A stretch of 9,378 nucleotides of DNA from Candidatus Bipolaricaulota bacterium (GTDB taxonomy: Bacteria > Bipolaricaulota > Bipolaricaulia > UBA7950 > UBA9294), in assembly GCA_020350845.1 (NCBI GenBank), contig CP070725.1:439086-448463 (forward strand). The letters run 5' to 3'. The position numbers and the translations under genes are program-made. The notes under the pieces were generated by a model. That model made no database searches. It worked only from the letters and a program-made list of their open reading frames with translations, and was not told the origin of the DNA. Within the stretch, counting starts at the first letter, position 1, and the number at the start of each line of letters is the position of its first letter. This document shows positions 1 to 6,653 of this stretch, one piece after another.

Positions 1-1218
1 CCGTTGACGATCACCCCCGGGGTTCAAGTGCAGCAGGGACAGACGGTGCACGTCGTGGTCGGGATCACCAACAACGGGGATCTCGATGCGGGGCCGTTCG
101 ACGTGCAGTTCGCGTACTGCCGCCAGGTAGATACCGTCGCGCCGGAAGAGACGCCGGCCTGCGCCGAAGCAGGGCAGTTCGTCTCTGCGTACTTCAATCC
201 GGTTCCCCCGATCACCGTCGCGGGCTTGGGGATCGGCGAGCGCGTCGAAGTCGAAGTCGATCTCGAAACCCTGAATCTCTCGCCAGGGCGCTACAACCTT
301 CAGGTGTGGATTGACCCGCCGAAGGCCGATCGGCCGAACGGAGACGTCAAGGAGCGCCAGGAGGGAAACAACCTCGTGGCGAGTCAGATCTTCGTCCTCG
401 GAGCGGATCTCGTCGGGCTGGCGATGCAGGCCGAGTGGGTCCCCGCGGATGATGACGGAGACGGAGAGCCGGATCTGAACATCCATGGCGTTCCCGTTCG
501 CCATGTCGTCGAGCTACGTGCCCAGTTCCGGAATGCCGGGGTGCTTCCTGCGGGAGACTTCCATGTGGGCTTCTACTACGCGCGGGTGGAGGAAGAGCAA
601 CAGCCGTCGGCGATCTGCGGCGAGCCTCCGAACACGGTCTGTGTTCCGGGACCGTGGTTCTCCTCCGTGTGGATGCACGGACTCGATGTCGGTGCCGATG
701 AACTCGTGACCTGCCGCTGGGATCCGCACGCACTCGGTCTCGCTCCGGGGCTGTACATCCTCGGTGCGTACATCGACGCCGAGGATACCGTCGACGAGCA
801 CTTCGAGCTGAACAACGTGATCGAGATCCCGTTCGAGCTCCCCGAGCCGGAGGGCAGGCCCGATGTTCCTGTGGGGGACGTGGATCTCGCTGCCGTGACC
901 CTGTTCGCCCGACGCTCGTCGAGCGATCCGGACGACCTGCGGATGTGGTCGACGGTCGCCAACCTTGGCCTCGAGGATGTCGGGCCGTTTGAGGTGGCGT
1001 TCACCTATACGCCCCTCGGCGATCCGGATCCCGTGTTCTCCATTGCGAGCGTCCCCGGTCTCGCTGCTGGCGAAACCGTGACGCTCCTGCGGACCCTCGA
1101 CATCACCGGGCTTCCTTCGGGGTACTACGTGGTGACGGTGATCGTGGATCCCGAGGATCTGATCCCCGAGCTCGACGAGGAGAACAACACCCAGCAAGAG
1201 AAGGTTCGTCTCTTCTGA
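1..1218 (+). CDS. Cell-surface protein of three CARDB-like repeats, 5'-partial
   Basis: The frame is open from the first base (Pro-Leu-Thr...), so the start and any signal peptide lie outside the window; it ends at TGA 1216-1218. Three repeats of about 120-150 residues are visible. Each runs through a 'V.NxG...AGPFxV.F.Y' strand pair and a 'L..G..V' strand to a '(L/S)PGxYxLxVxID' strand, and ends in an acidic E-x-N-N turn (NN codons at 367-372, 811-816 and 1183-1188). This is the hallmark of CARDB (cell-adhesion-related, archaeal and bacterial) Ig-like domains. An Asp-rich DDDGDGEPD loop (448-474) in repeat 2 could bind calcium. Such repeats usually serve as stalks or adhesive modules of exported proteins. 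The catalytic or anchoring part, if any, would be upstream, since nothing follows repeat 3. The family assignment rests on pattern recognition; the specific ligand is unknown. Confidence 0.8.
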   Translation, partial: PLTITPGVQVQQGQTVHVVVGITNNGDLDAGPFDVQFAYCRQVDTVAPEETPACAEAGQFVSAYFNPVPPITVAGLGIGERVEVEVDLETLNLSPGRYNLQVWIDPPKADRPNGDVKERQEGNNLVASQIFVLGADLVGLAMQAEWVPADDDGDGEPDLNIHGVPVRHVVELRAQFRNAGVLPAGDFHVGFYYARVEEEQQPSAICGEPPNTVCVPGPWFSSVWMHGLDVGADELVTCRWDPHALGLAPGLYILGAYIDAEDTVDEHFELNNVIEIPFELPEPEGRPDVPVGDVDLAAVTLFARRSSSDPDDLRMWSTVANLGLEDVGPFEVAFTYTPLGDPDPVFSIASVPGLAAGETVTLLRTLDITGLPSGYYVVTVIVDPEDLIPELDEENNTQQEKVRLF

Positions 1219-1245
1219 GGTTGCGGGAGGCGACGCAGGAATCGA

Positions 1246-1277
1246 GTGGCCGCCGCGGGGGCAGAAGCGGCGGCCAC
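1246..1277. terminator. Bidirectional hairpin terminator between convergent genes
   Basis: A perfect 11-bp inverted repeat, GTGGCCGCCGC (1246-1256) and GCGGCGGCCAC (1267-1277), encloses a 10-base loop. It lies 27 bases after the stop of the CARDB gene and 29 bases before the convergent stop at 1307. The stem is very GC-rich, but only a short T run (CTTT, plus strand) follows, so it is a weak-tail intrinsic terminator or a bidirectional transcript-end hairpin. The perfect stem and the convergent setting are the evidence. Confidence 0.75.
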
Positions 1278-1306
1278 GGCTTTGAGAGAAGCTGAGTCTG
1301 TCGGGT

Positions 1307-2098
1307 CTACGCGCCTCCTCCGAGGGACAGCTTCTGATCGAGGATGTTCAGAAGCTGACGCAGGAGATCGACGACCCGCTCCGGGAGGTCGCCGCCGCCA
1401 AGGTGCTGGCCTTCCATCCGGCGCATCGCAGGCATCTCGCGAAGCGTCACCCGGAGCCGGCCACGGAGAGCCTCGATTCGCTCCCGAAGCTCTGCCATGG
1501 CGGAGTCGTCCGTGATCCGATCCCCGCCCTCTCTGGCATCGGCGATCCGATTCCGGATCCCGCGCAGGAAATCCGCCATGTCGACGGGGTCGTCGCCCCC
1601 TCTGCGGGCGACGAAGATCGGATCGCGGGGGACGGCCGACCGCATCCGTTGATCGGGCGCGGCGCCGAACTGCCCGAGGGAGACCTCGCGCACGAAGCCG
1701 GCGATGATCTCGCCTTGGCGGATCGTGAGGGTGTCCTTGAGTTCCTCCACCGCCGTCCGCACCGTTTCGCGGAGCGCTTCGTGGTCGGCGGCGGTCTCCT
1801 CGTGGAACGTCGTCAGGCGCTCCTCCAATTCCTCCCGCGTTCCGTCGAACCTGATCATCTCGTCCTCGAACGCGGCCCGTTTCCGGTCCATCGCATCGAC
1901 TTGTGTGAGCACATCGGCCAGTCGGTCGCGCACGACGCGCATCTGCTCAGGTGTCAACTGCAGGCGGTTCACGAGGATCGCCAGTGGAAGGGTGGCGTCG
2001 CTCCCCTCCGAGCGAACGCTGACAGCACTGCTTGCCGTAGCGCCGACGAGGACCCCGGCGAGTAGGACGAGCGCAATCCCCACACGGAGCTTGCTCAT
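1307..2098 (-). CDS. Secreted helical protein with two LTxxQ motifs (Spy/CpxP-like)
   Basis: The predicted product has 263 residues. The ATG (complement of 2096-2098) is preceded by a strong AAAGGAGG site seven bases upstream, which fixes the start although the frame is open further up. Residues 1-25 form a signal peptide (basic MSKLR, hydrophobic core LVLLAGVLVGA, cleavage near SSA-V). The rest is charged and heptad-like: one helical stretch at about 40-145, a loop with RRGGDDP, and a second helical stretch at about 173-260. LTPEQ (48-52) and LTIRQ (124-128) are the paired LTxxQ motifs of the Spy/CpxP/periplasmic metal-sensor family. Spy-type proteins are usually about 150-170 residues, so this one is long and seems to carry an extra C-terminal helical segment. 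By analogy the role would be chaperone-like or envelope-stress sensing outside the cytoplasm; that is inferred. No membrane anchor or metal-binding Cys/His cluster is visible. Confidence 0.7.
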   Translation of the reverse strand: MSKLRVGIALVLLAGVLVGATASSAVSVRSEGSDATLPLAILVNRLQLTPEQMRVVRDRLADVLTQVDAMDRKRAAFEDEMIRFDGTREELEERLTTFHEETAADHEALRETVRTAVEELKDTLTIRQGEIIAGFVREVSLGQFGAAPDQRMRSAVPRDPIFVARRGGDDPVDMADFLRGIRNRIADAREGGDRITDDSAMAELRERIEALRGRLRVTLREMPAMRRMEGQHLGGGDLPERVVDLLRQLLNILDQKLSLGGGA

Positions 2099-2105
2099 GG
2101 CACGG

Positions 2106-2113
2106 CCTCCTTT
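2106..2113 (-). promoter_or_regulatory. Strong ribosome binding site of the LTxxQ gene
   Basis: The minus strand reads AAAGGAGG followed by CCGTGCC and then ATG, a seven-base spacing. It decides the start at 2098 against a longer in-frame extension. Confidence 0.8.
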
Positions 2114-2186
2114 GCTCTCGCTGATTGGTGGAAGCGTAGCTGCCGGCGGTGAGGATCGGCGGCCGGAGATGTGGCAGATCGGTGAA

Positions 2187-2202
2187 GACACGACATCGTG
2201 TC
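2187..2202. promoter_or_regulatory. 16-bp palindrome, candidate operator of proC
   Basis: GACACGA-CA-TCGTGTC is a perfect 7-bp inverted repeat with a 2-base centre. It ends two bases before the -35 hexamer of the proC promoter. Size and symmetry fit a dimeric helix-turn-helix regulator site, and its position would allow activation or repression. It lies in the divergent region, so it could also act on the minus-strand LTxxQ gene. I saw no second copy elsewhere in the window by eye. The regulator is unknown. Confidence 0.5.
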
Positions 2203-2204
2203 CG

Positions 2205-2233
2205 TTGGCGGGGCGATCCCGCCCTCGTATGAT
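2205..2233 (+). promoter_or_regulatory. proC: Sigma70-like promoter of proC
   Basis: TTGGCG (2205-2210) and TATGAT (2228-2233) are separated by exactly 17 bases, with 4/6 and 5/6 matches to consensus. The spacer overlaps a small inverted repeat, GGCGGG (2207-2212) / CCCGCC (2218-2223). A start near 2240 would give a leader of roughly 90 bases before the ATG at 2330. I saw no convincing minus-strand promoter for the LTxxQ gene in the rest of the 2099-2329 region. Confidence 0.65.
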
Positions 2234-2329
2234 CGGGCCGCTCTGGCCGCCACGGCGTTCCTGACTCAGCGGTGCTTGCGGATCGGGGTTTGTCGAGGAG
2301 GGACAGCCGCGGCGGGGGAAGGAGAAGGC

Positions 2330-3154
2330 ATGGCAGCGAACGAGAGGATCGCGATCATCGGCGGCGGCAACCTGGGCACAGCAATCGCGGAAGGACTGCT
2401 CGCGTCGGGTGAGCTTCCCGCGGACAGGCTCACGGTGACCCGACGAACAGTCGATCGGCTCACGGATCTTGCCACAAGGGGGGTCGTCACATCGGGGGAC
2501 AACGTCGCGGCGGTCCGTGATGCCGCGGTTGTCCTCGTCTGCGTCCGTCCGGGACAGCTTGACGACGTCCTCGAGGAGGTCGCGCCCGAGGTCCGTGCGA
2601 ACGAGCATGTGCTGGTGTCGACGGTGTCCGGCGTAACGACGGCGCAGATCGCGGCTCACCTTCCGGACGGTGTCGCCATCGTCCGAGCGATGCCCACCAT
2701 CGCCGTGTCCGTGCGCGAATCGATGACCTGTCTCGCGCCGGCGGCGGCGGCGTCGAGCGAGGCGCAGGCCACTGTCGCGAGGCTGGTCACCCCTCTCGGC
2801 TCGATCATGATCGTGCGCGAGGAGCAGATCACACCCGCGACGGCGCTTTGTGCATGCGGTGTCGCGTTCTTCCTGCGGGCGATCCGTGCTGCATCGCAAG
2901 GGGGCGTCCAGGTCGGCTTCCATGCGGATGAAGCGATTCGCCTGGCGGCGCAGACCGCGCGGGGAGCTGCTTCCCTGCTGCTAGGCTCCGAGGTCGTTCA
3001 CCCCGAGAACATGATCGACAACGTCACCACCCCACGGGGTGTGACGATCGCGGGATTGAATGAGATGGAGCACAGTGGCTTCAGCTCGGCGATGATCAGG
3101 GGCATCGTGATCGCTGCCGAGAAGGCGGGAGTCTTGTACACCGCAGCCGACTGA
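2330..3154 (+). CDS. proC: Pyrroline-5-carboxylate reductase family protein, variant loop type
   Basis: This 274-residue protein would reduce 1-pyrroline-5-carboxylate to proline with NAD(P)H in the cytoplasm. The chosen ATG has AAGGAG five bases upstream; upstream in-frame codons overlap the promoter. The N-terminal Rossmann motif IIGGGNLG is at 9-16. The C-terminal dimerisation and substrate domain carries the family signature VTTPRGVTIAGL (232-243) followed by NEMEHSGF. Two canonical elements differ. The usual MPNTP is MPTIA (121-125), and the usual SGSGPAY substrate loop is CACGVAF (174-180), followed by LRAIRAASQGG. I recall a similar ACGxAY-type loop in ProC proteins annotated in Bacteroidetes, so this looks like a known sequence subgroup rather than decay. 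It is probably co-transcribed with the radical SAM gene seven bases downstream. Family membership is near certain; substrate identity is slightly less so because of the loop. Confidence 0.88.
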   Translation: MAANERIAIIGGGNLGTAIAEGLLASGELPADRLTVTRRTVDRLTDLATRGVVTSGDNVAAVRDAAVVLVCVRPGQLDDVLEEVAPEVRANEHVLVSTVSGVTTAQIAAHLPDGVAIVRAMPTIAVSVRESMTCLAPAAAASSEAQATVARLVTPLGSIMIVREEQITPATALCACGVAFFLRAIRAASQGGVQVGFHADEAIRLAAQTARGAASLLLGSEVVHPENMIDNVTTPRGVTIAGLNEMEHSGFSSAMIRGIVIAAEKAGVLYTAAD

Positions 3155-3161
3155 GGGCTCG

Positions 3162-4070
3162 ATGGACGAGCAGGCGTCGTACCTGGCGTTGGTGCAAGAC
3201 GAACTCTCACGGCGCGCCGAGGTGCTTGCCGGCTGGGTATCGCCTTGCCGCCTCTGTCGGCGGGCGTGCGGCGCTCACCGCGACCGGGGTGAAACGGGCT
3301 TCTGCGGCATCGGGGCGACTGTCCGTGTCGCGAGTTACGGACCGCACTTCGGCGAGGAGCCGGAGCTCGTCGGACGCTACGGCTCAGGCACGATCTTCTT
3401 CTCGGGCTGCAACCTCGCCTGCGTCTACTGCCAGAACAGCGAGATCTCCTGGGGGCGCCAGGGCTGGGAGATCGGAGCCGACGCGCTCGCTGGCGTGATG
3501 CTCGCGCTCCAGGACTCCGGGTGCCACAACATCAACCTCGTCACGCCGACCCATGTCGCTTCCGGGATCGTCGATGCGCTCCTCATCGCGCGCGATGGTG
3601 GACTTCGGCTTCCCCTGGTGTGGAACTGTGGGGGCTACGAGTCGGTGGACGTCCTTCGGCAGCTCGACGGGATCGTCGACATCTACATGCCCGATCTGAA
3701 GTACGGCACGAACGATGCCGCCTGCAGGCTGTCGGATGCACCGGACTACGTCGCGGTGAGCCGTGAGGCCGTCCGCGAGATGCACCGCCAGGTCGGTGAT
3801 CTTGTCGTTGCGGATGGAGTCGCCGTCCGTGGACTGTTGCTGCGCCATCTCGTGCTCCCGGAGCGGCTCGCGGCAAGTCGCGAGGTACTGCGCTTCGTCG
3901 CCGAGGAAATCTCACGTGACAGCTACGTCAACATCATGGCGCAGTACCGCCCGATGCACAGGGCGGAAGAGTTCCCCGAGCTCGCTCGGCGAGTCCACGC
4001 CGAGGAGGTTGCCGAAGTGCTCGCGGACGCTCACCGTCGCGGCCTTCACCGCGGCTTCCCGGAGGCGTGA
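3162..4070 (+). CDS. PflX-like radical SAM protein (pyruvate-formate-lyase-activase homolog)
   Basis: This 302-residue cytoplasmic protein contains the radical SAM cluster motif CxxxCxxC within FFSGCNLACVYCQN (C83, C87, C90), which binds the [4Fe-4S] cluster that cleaves S-adenosylmethionine. Ahead of it are four further cysteines (C29, C32, C36 and C48, in CRLCRRAC...GFCG), a conserved N-terminal feature of the PflX/COG1313 group. The core continues with WNCGGYE, YMPDLKYG (175-182) and a C-terminal IMAQYRPMH segment, all typical of this group. The true substrate of PflX-type enzymes is not established, and no glycyl-radical enzyme is encoded nearby, so activation of pyruvate formate-lyase should not be assumed. 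The ATG follows the proC stop by seven bases with GAGGG (3153-3157) overlapping that stop, indicating translational coupling. Confidence 0.85.
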   Translation: MDEQASYLALVQDELSRRAEVLAGWVSPCRLCRRACGAHRDRGETGFCGIGATVRVASYGPHFGEEPELVGRYGSGTIFFSGCNLACVYCQNSEISWGRQGWEIGADALAGVMLALQDSGCHNINLVTPTHVASGIVDALLIARDGGLRLPLVWNCGGYESVDVLRQLDGIVDIYMPDLKYGTNDAACRLSDAPDYVAVSREAVREMHRQVGDLVVADGVAVRGLLLRHLVLPERLAASREVLRFVAEEISRDSYVNIMAQYRPMHRAEEFPELARRVHAEEVAEVLADAHRRGLHRGFPEA

Positions 4071-4081
4071 GCGCGTCTCCC

Positions 4082-4096
4082 GGCGGGTGCACCGCC
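4082..4096. terminator. Short GC hairpin after the radical SAM gene
   Basis: GGCGG-GTGCA-CCGCC is a 5-bp stem with a 5-base loop, 11 bases after the stop at 4070. It has no T tract, so it is at best a weak terminator or pause. Transcription may read through from proC into fabI. Confidence 0.3.
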
Positions 4097-4102
4097 AAGC
4101 TG

Positions 4103-4111
4103 TGATACACT
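4103..4111 (+). promoter_or_regulatory. fabI: Candidate extended -10 promoter of fabI
   Basis: TGATACACT combines a TG dinucleotide with TACACT (4/6 match to TATAAT) in the most AT-rich part of the 104-base gap between the radical SAM gene and fabI. No -35 hexamer is visible at 16-18 bases upstream, as is usual for extended -10 promoters. A weaker alternative is TTGCCG (4114-4119) with TATCGT (4138-4143), 18-base spacer. Either would give a short leader before the ATG at 4175. Confidence 0.35.
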
Positions 4112-4174
4112 CCTTGCCGATGGTGTTCTCGGAGCGATATCGTCGCGGGGAGGCATTCCTTGGAGGTGGCTCTC

Positions 4175-4954
4175 ATGGGGCTTCTGGACGGCAAGCACGG
4201 ATTGATTATCGGCGTGGCGAACGAGCGCAGCATCGCGTGGCACATCGCACACAACGCGTCGAAGGAAGGTGCCACGTGTGCGTTCTCCTACTACCCCGAC
4301 GAGAAGATGGAGCGCAGGGTGCGGCGAGCGCTCCAGTCGGCGGGGCTTGACGATGCCTGGCTGCATCCGTGCGATGTCGGTTCCGATGAGGATCTCGATC
4401 GGCTGTTCGTCGCGCTCACCGGGGTCATGCCGCGCGTCGACTTCGTCGTGCACTCCGTGGCCTACGCCGATCGCGAGTATCTGCAGCCGGGGCGATTCGT
4501 CGAGACGCCGCGGGATGTCTTCGTCCGGGCGCTGGACGTCTCGGCGTATACGTTGATCGCGGTCGCCGAGCGCGCCGCGCCGCTCATGAGCGACGGTGGC
4601 GCGATCCTCGCACTCACCTACTACGGTGCCGAGAAGGCGATCCCCGGCTACAACGTCATGGGGGTGGCGAAGGCCGCCCTCGAAGCGACGACGCGCTATC
4701 TTGCCGCCGATCTCGGAGAGCGAGGGATCCGCGTCAACGCGCTGTCTGCCGGCCCTTGTCGGACGGTCTCCGCGATGGCCGTGGGCGACGTGGACGAGAT
4801 GTTCACCCGGATGGAGCAGCGCGCCCCGATGCGGCGCAATATCACCACCGATGAGGTCGGTCGATCGGCGATCTATCTCCTGAGTGATCTGTCGTCGGGG
4901 GTGACCGGCGAGACGCATCACGTCGACGCCGGATTCAACGCGGTCGCCGGATAG
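4175..4954 (+). CDS. fabI: Enoyl-[acyl-carrier-protein] reductase FabI
   Basis: This 259-residue SDR-fold enzyme would perform the last reduction of each fatty-acid elongation cycle, converting trans-2-enoyl-ACP to acyl-ACP with NADH or NADPH in the cytoplasm. The ATG at 4175 is preceded by GGAGGT (4162-4167) with a 7-base gap; the in-frame TTG at 4160 would place that site inside the gene. The length matches the family (about 255-262). The cofactor segment GVANERSIAW near the N-terminus, TYYGAEKAIPGYNVMG with Y149, Y159 and K166, and the C-terminal GVTGETHHVDAGF are diagnostic. The Y-x9-Y-x6-K spacing matches E. coli FabI Y146, Y156 and K163. HSVAYA has Ala at the position of E. coli Gly93; Ala is natural in several other FabI proteins, so this alone does not show triclosan resistance. 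The small cysteine-protein gene follows after 20 bases, probably in the same transcript. Confidence 0.95.
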   Translation: MGLLDGKHGLIIGVANERSIAWHIAHNASKEGATCAFSYYPDEKMERRVRRALQSAGLDDAWLHPCDVGSDEDLDRLFVALTGVMPRVDFVVHSVAYADREYLQPGRFVETPRDVFVRALDVSAYTLIAVAERAAPLMSDGGAILALTYYGAEKAIPGYNVMGVAKAALEATTRYLAADLGERGIRVNALSAGPCRTVSAMAVGDVDEMFTRMEQRAPMRRNITTDEVGRSAIYLLSDLSSGVTGETHHVDAGFNAVAG

Positions 4955-4974
4955 CGGCCGGCGGGAGGATGGCG

Positions 4975-5253
4975 ATGGCGGGACGCGCGCACACGATCGA
5001 GCTTCGTGTCGTCGGGGCGACGGGAGATTGCGCCGCAGGGCACCGTGTGGGGGATCGCTTCCTCGTGCGCGGCGATTGCGAACGGTTCTCCTGCGACGGG
5101 ATCTGCATCCACGCGCTCTACAGCCTCATGCCCAAGCTGATCGCGCTGCGGTATGGCGCGCGATTCCCGTGGGCAGCCGACGGGGACGAGATCCGCCACG
5201 CTTGCCCCGATGCCACCAACCCCCACGTCTTCGCTCTTCGCCGCGTCGATTGA
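4975..5253 (+). CDS. Small five-cysteine protein resembling the TIGR04076 family
   Basis: The predicted protein has 92 residues. Two in-frame ATGs compete (4969 and 4975). The GGGAGG site at 4963-4968 touches the first and lies six bases from the second, so 4975 is preferred. The layout is an N-terminal strand (HTIELRVVG), Cys19 with the GHRVGDRF turn, Cys35, Cys40 and Cys44, a helix HALYSLMPKLIALRYG, and a final ACPDATNPHVFALRR segment with Cys77. The G-H-x-V-G-D-x-F, Y-G and C-P-D-x-x-N-x-V-F pattern matches my memory of the uncharacterised TIGR04076 family of about 85-100 residues. It has no signal peptide, so it is cytoplasmic. Function is unknown; the conserved cysteines could bind a metal or be redox-active (inference). 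It lies 20 bases downstream of fabI and converges with the S8 protease gene, with only seven bases between the two stops. Confidence 0.75.
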   Translation: MAGRAHTIELRVVGATGDCAAGHRVGDRFLVRGDCERFSCDGICIHALYSLMPKLIALRYGARFPWAADGDEIRHACPDATNPHVFALRRVD

Positions 5254-5272
5254 CCCGAGGCTAGGTCTCGGG
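5254..5272. terminator. Weak hairpin at a convergent gene junction
   Basis: CCCGAG (5254-5259) pairs with CTCGGG (5267-5272) around a 7-base loop. It fills the seven bases between the convergent stops and overlaps the last codons of the minus-strand protease. There is no T tract on either strand; the position is the main argument for a transcript end. Confidence 0.35.
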
Positions 5273-6592
5273 GGGTGGGGGAAGGCGGACGATGCCCGCG
5301 CCGAATTGGGGGTCGATTCCTTCGGGGCCACGGTCCTCGGCGGATGCCATAAGCAGATCCCGGAGTTCGCGCGGCCCGGACTCGGGATAGGCTTGCTTGA
5401 GAAGGAGTGCAGCGCCGGCGACATGAGGGGCGGCGGCGGAGGTCCCGGAGAAGCCGCCGATCCACGCGCCGCCGCGCTCGACCGCGGGGCCGGTGGTCAC
5501 GGTGTGCACGTGGTCGGGAGCGGTCAGCTCGGGCTTGATCGTCCCGTCGTGGGTCGGTCCGCGTCCGCTGTACGGCTCGAGCCATTGCGTGTACCAGTTG
5601 ACCGCTCCTACCGTGAGGACGTAGGGAGAGCACGCCGGGAGCAGGTAGGCGATGCTCCCCGACGAGAGTGCGTACTCCATGCGACGGCCGTTGATCCACC
5701 GCAGATGAAGCTCGACGGGATCCGCGCCGGGATCCTTGCGAATGCGTGCGAGGTACGTTCCGGAGGGAAGGCCCTCCACATGCAGTGACTCGATCGGAGT
5801 CCCCGGCGTGCCTTCTCCGTCACTCGTTGCGATCAGTGTGCCGGTGTGATGGAACAGAAGGATCTCGTAGCCGTTGTCGCTCGCCGAGCAGACGTCCTCC
5901 CAGTGGAGGCGCAGCTCAATGATGTCCCCGGGGAAGACGGTGAGGTTGAGCGCGTCGTCGTAGCTGCGGAAGTCGTGGTCGCCGTCGCCGTCGGGGTCAT
6001 GAAACGTGCCGTGCCACGTCGACTCGCCGTCGTTTCCTGAGGCGACGACGACGAGTACCCCCGCGTTCCATAGCGCGCGGAGGAGCCGCTCGTAGGAGCT
6101 CTCTCCTCCCGATGCGCAGGAGATCCCGCCATAGACCGAGATCACCACCACATCGGGCGCCCATCCGAGGAGCACCTCTTCGACACGAGCGGGATCGATC
6201 GTGGGAGGAGTCGCGAGAAGGCAGAGGCGGGCCGCGGGGGCAATGTCATGGAGGATCTCCGCCACCGCGGTGCCGTGACGGGCCCGCGAGCCGTCCTCCG
6301 GGGCGCCCGTCACCGGGATGTCCAGGCCGAGTGCCGTCACGCGATCCGCCGGCGGGAGCTCGGCGCCGAGGAGCTCCTCGAACCCGAGGAATCCCGTATC
6401 CCAAACGACGGCGACGGTACCGCGACCATCGTAGGACTTCTCGTGCCAGGCGTAGGCGCCGAGCCGCTCCAGGCCCTCGCTGACGACGACGCCCTGGGCG
6501 CGTGTCGCCCGTGGAACCCACACTGCAGCGACGATCGCGATCGCGACGAGAAGAGGTCGAAACCACCCGGCGGACGGCGTATCGCGGCGCAT
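5261..6592 (-). CDS. Secreted subtilisin-like serine protease (S8), downstream paralog
   Basis: The predicted protein has 443 residues. The start is ATG 6592 because it gives a clean signal peptide (basic MRRD, core LLVAIAIVAAVWV, cleavage near TRA-QG); the frame is open far upstream only as a shadow over the neighbouring gene, and no strong Shine-Dalgarno site is visible. The triad is Asp65 (VAVVWDTGF), His106 (RHGTAVAE) and Ser385 (GFSGTSAAAPHVAG), with oxyanion-hole Asn187 (VASGNDGES). Only about 33 residues separate signal cleavage from Asp65, so there is no I9 propeptide. Between Asn187 and Ser385 lies a beta-sandwich of about 130 residues, opening with the Ca-binding-like DPDGDGDHDF (199-208) and including GLPSGTYLARIRKD, resembling PPC-type modules. 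The C-terminus is the standard GAGIVRLP end. It probably shares a transcript with the paralog 61 bases upstream. All catalytic residues are intact, so it is likely an active extracellular protease. Confidence 0.88.
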   Translation of the reverse strand: MRRDTPSAGWFRPLLVAIAIVAAVWVPRATRAQGVVVSEGLERLGAYAWHEKSYDGRGTVAVVWDTGFLGFEELLGAELPPADRVTALGLDIPVTGAPEDGSRARHGTAVAEILHDIAPAARLCLLATPPTIDPARVEEVLLGWAPDVVVISVYGGISCASGGESSYERLLRALWNAGVLVVVASGNDGESTWHGTFHDPDGDGDHDFRSYDDALNLTVFPGDIIELRLHWEDVCSASDNGYEILLFHHTGTLIATSDGEGTPGTPIESLHVEGLPSGTYLARIRKDPGADPVELHLRWINGRRMEYALSSGSIAYLLPACSPYVLTVGAVNWYTQWLEPYSGRGPTHDGTIKPELTAPDHVHTVTTGPAVERGGAWIGGFSGTSAAAPHVAGAALLLKQAYPESGPRELRDLLMASAEDRGPEGIDPQFGAGIVRLPPPPET

Positions 6593-6653
6593 CGGCACGC
6601 TGCTGGTGGCGGTCCTGCCGTCCACTGAGAGACTCTCGCTGTGGGCGATGCGG

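Noticed and set aside
2099..2923. Minus-strand extension of the LTxxQ gene across proC
   Set aside because: It is a GC-rich shadow of proC (Arg/Asp/His-rich, no motifs), and the strong ribosome binding site at 2106-2113 with a signal peptide fixes the start at 2098.
4175..4954. Natural triclosan resistance from Ala at the E. coli Gly93 position of FabI
   Set aside because: Ala occurs at this position in triclosan-sensitive FabI proteins of other bacteria, so the residue alone is not evidence.
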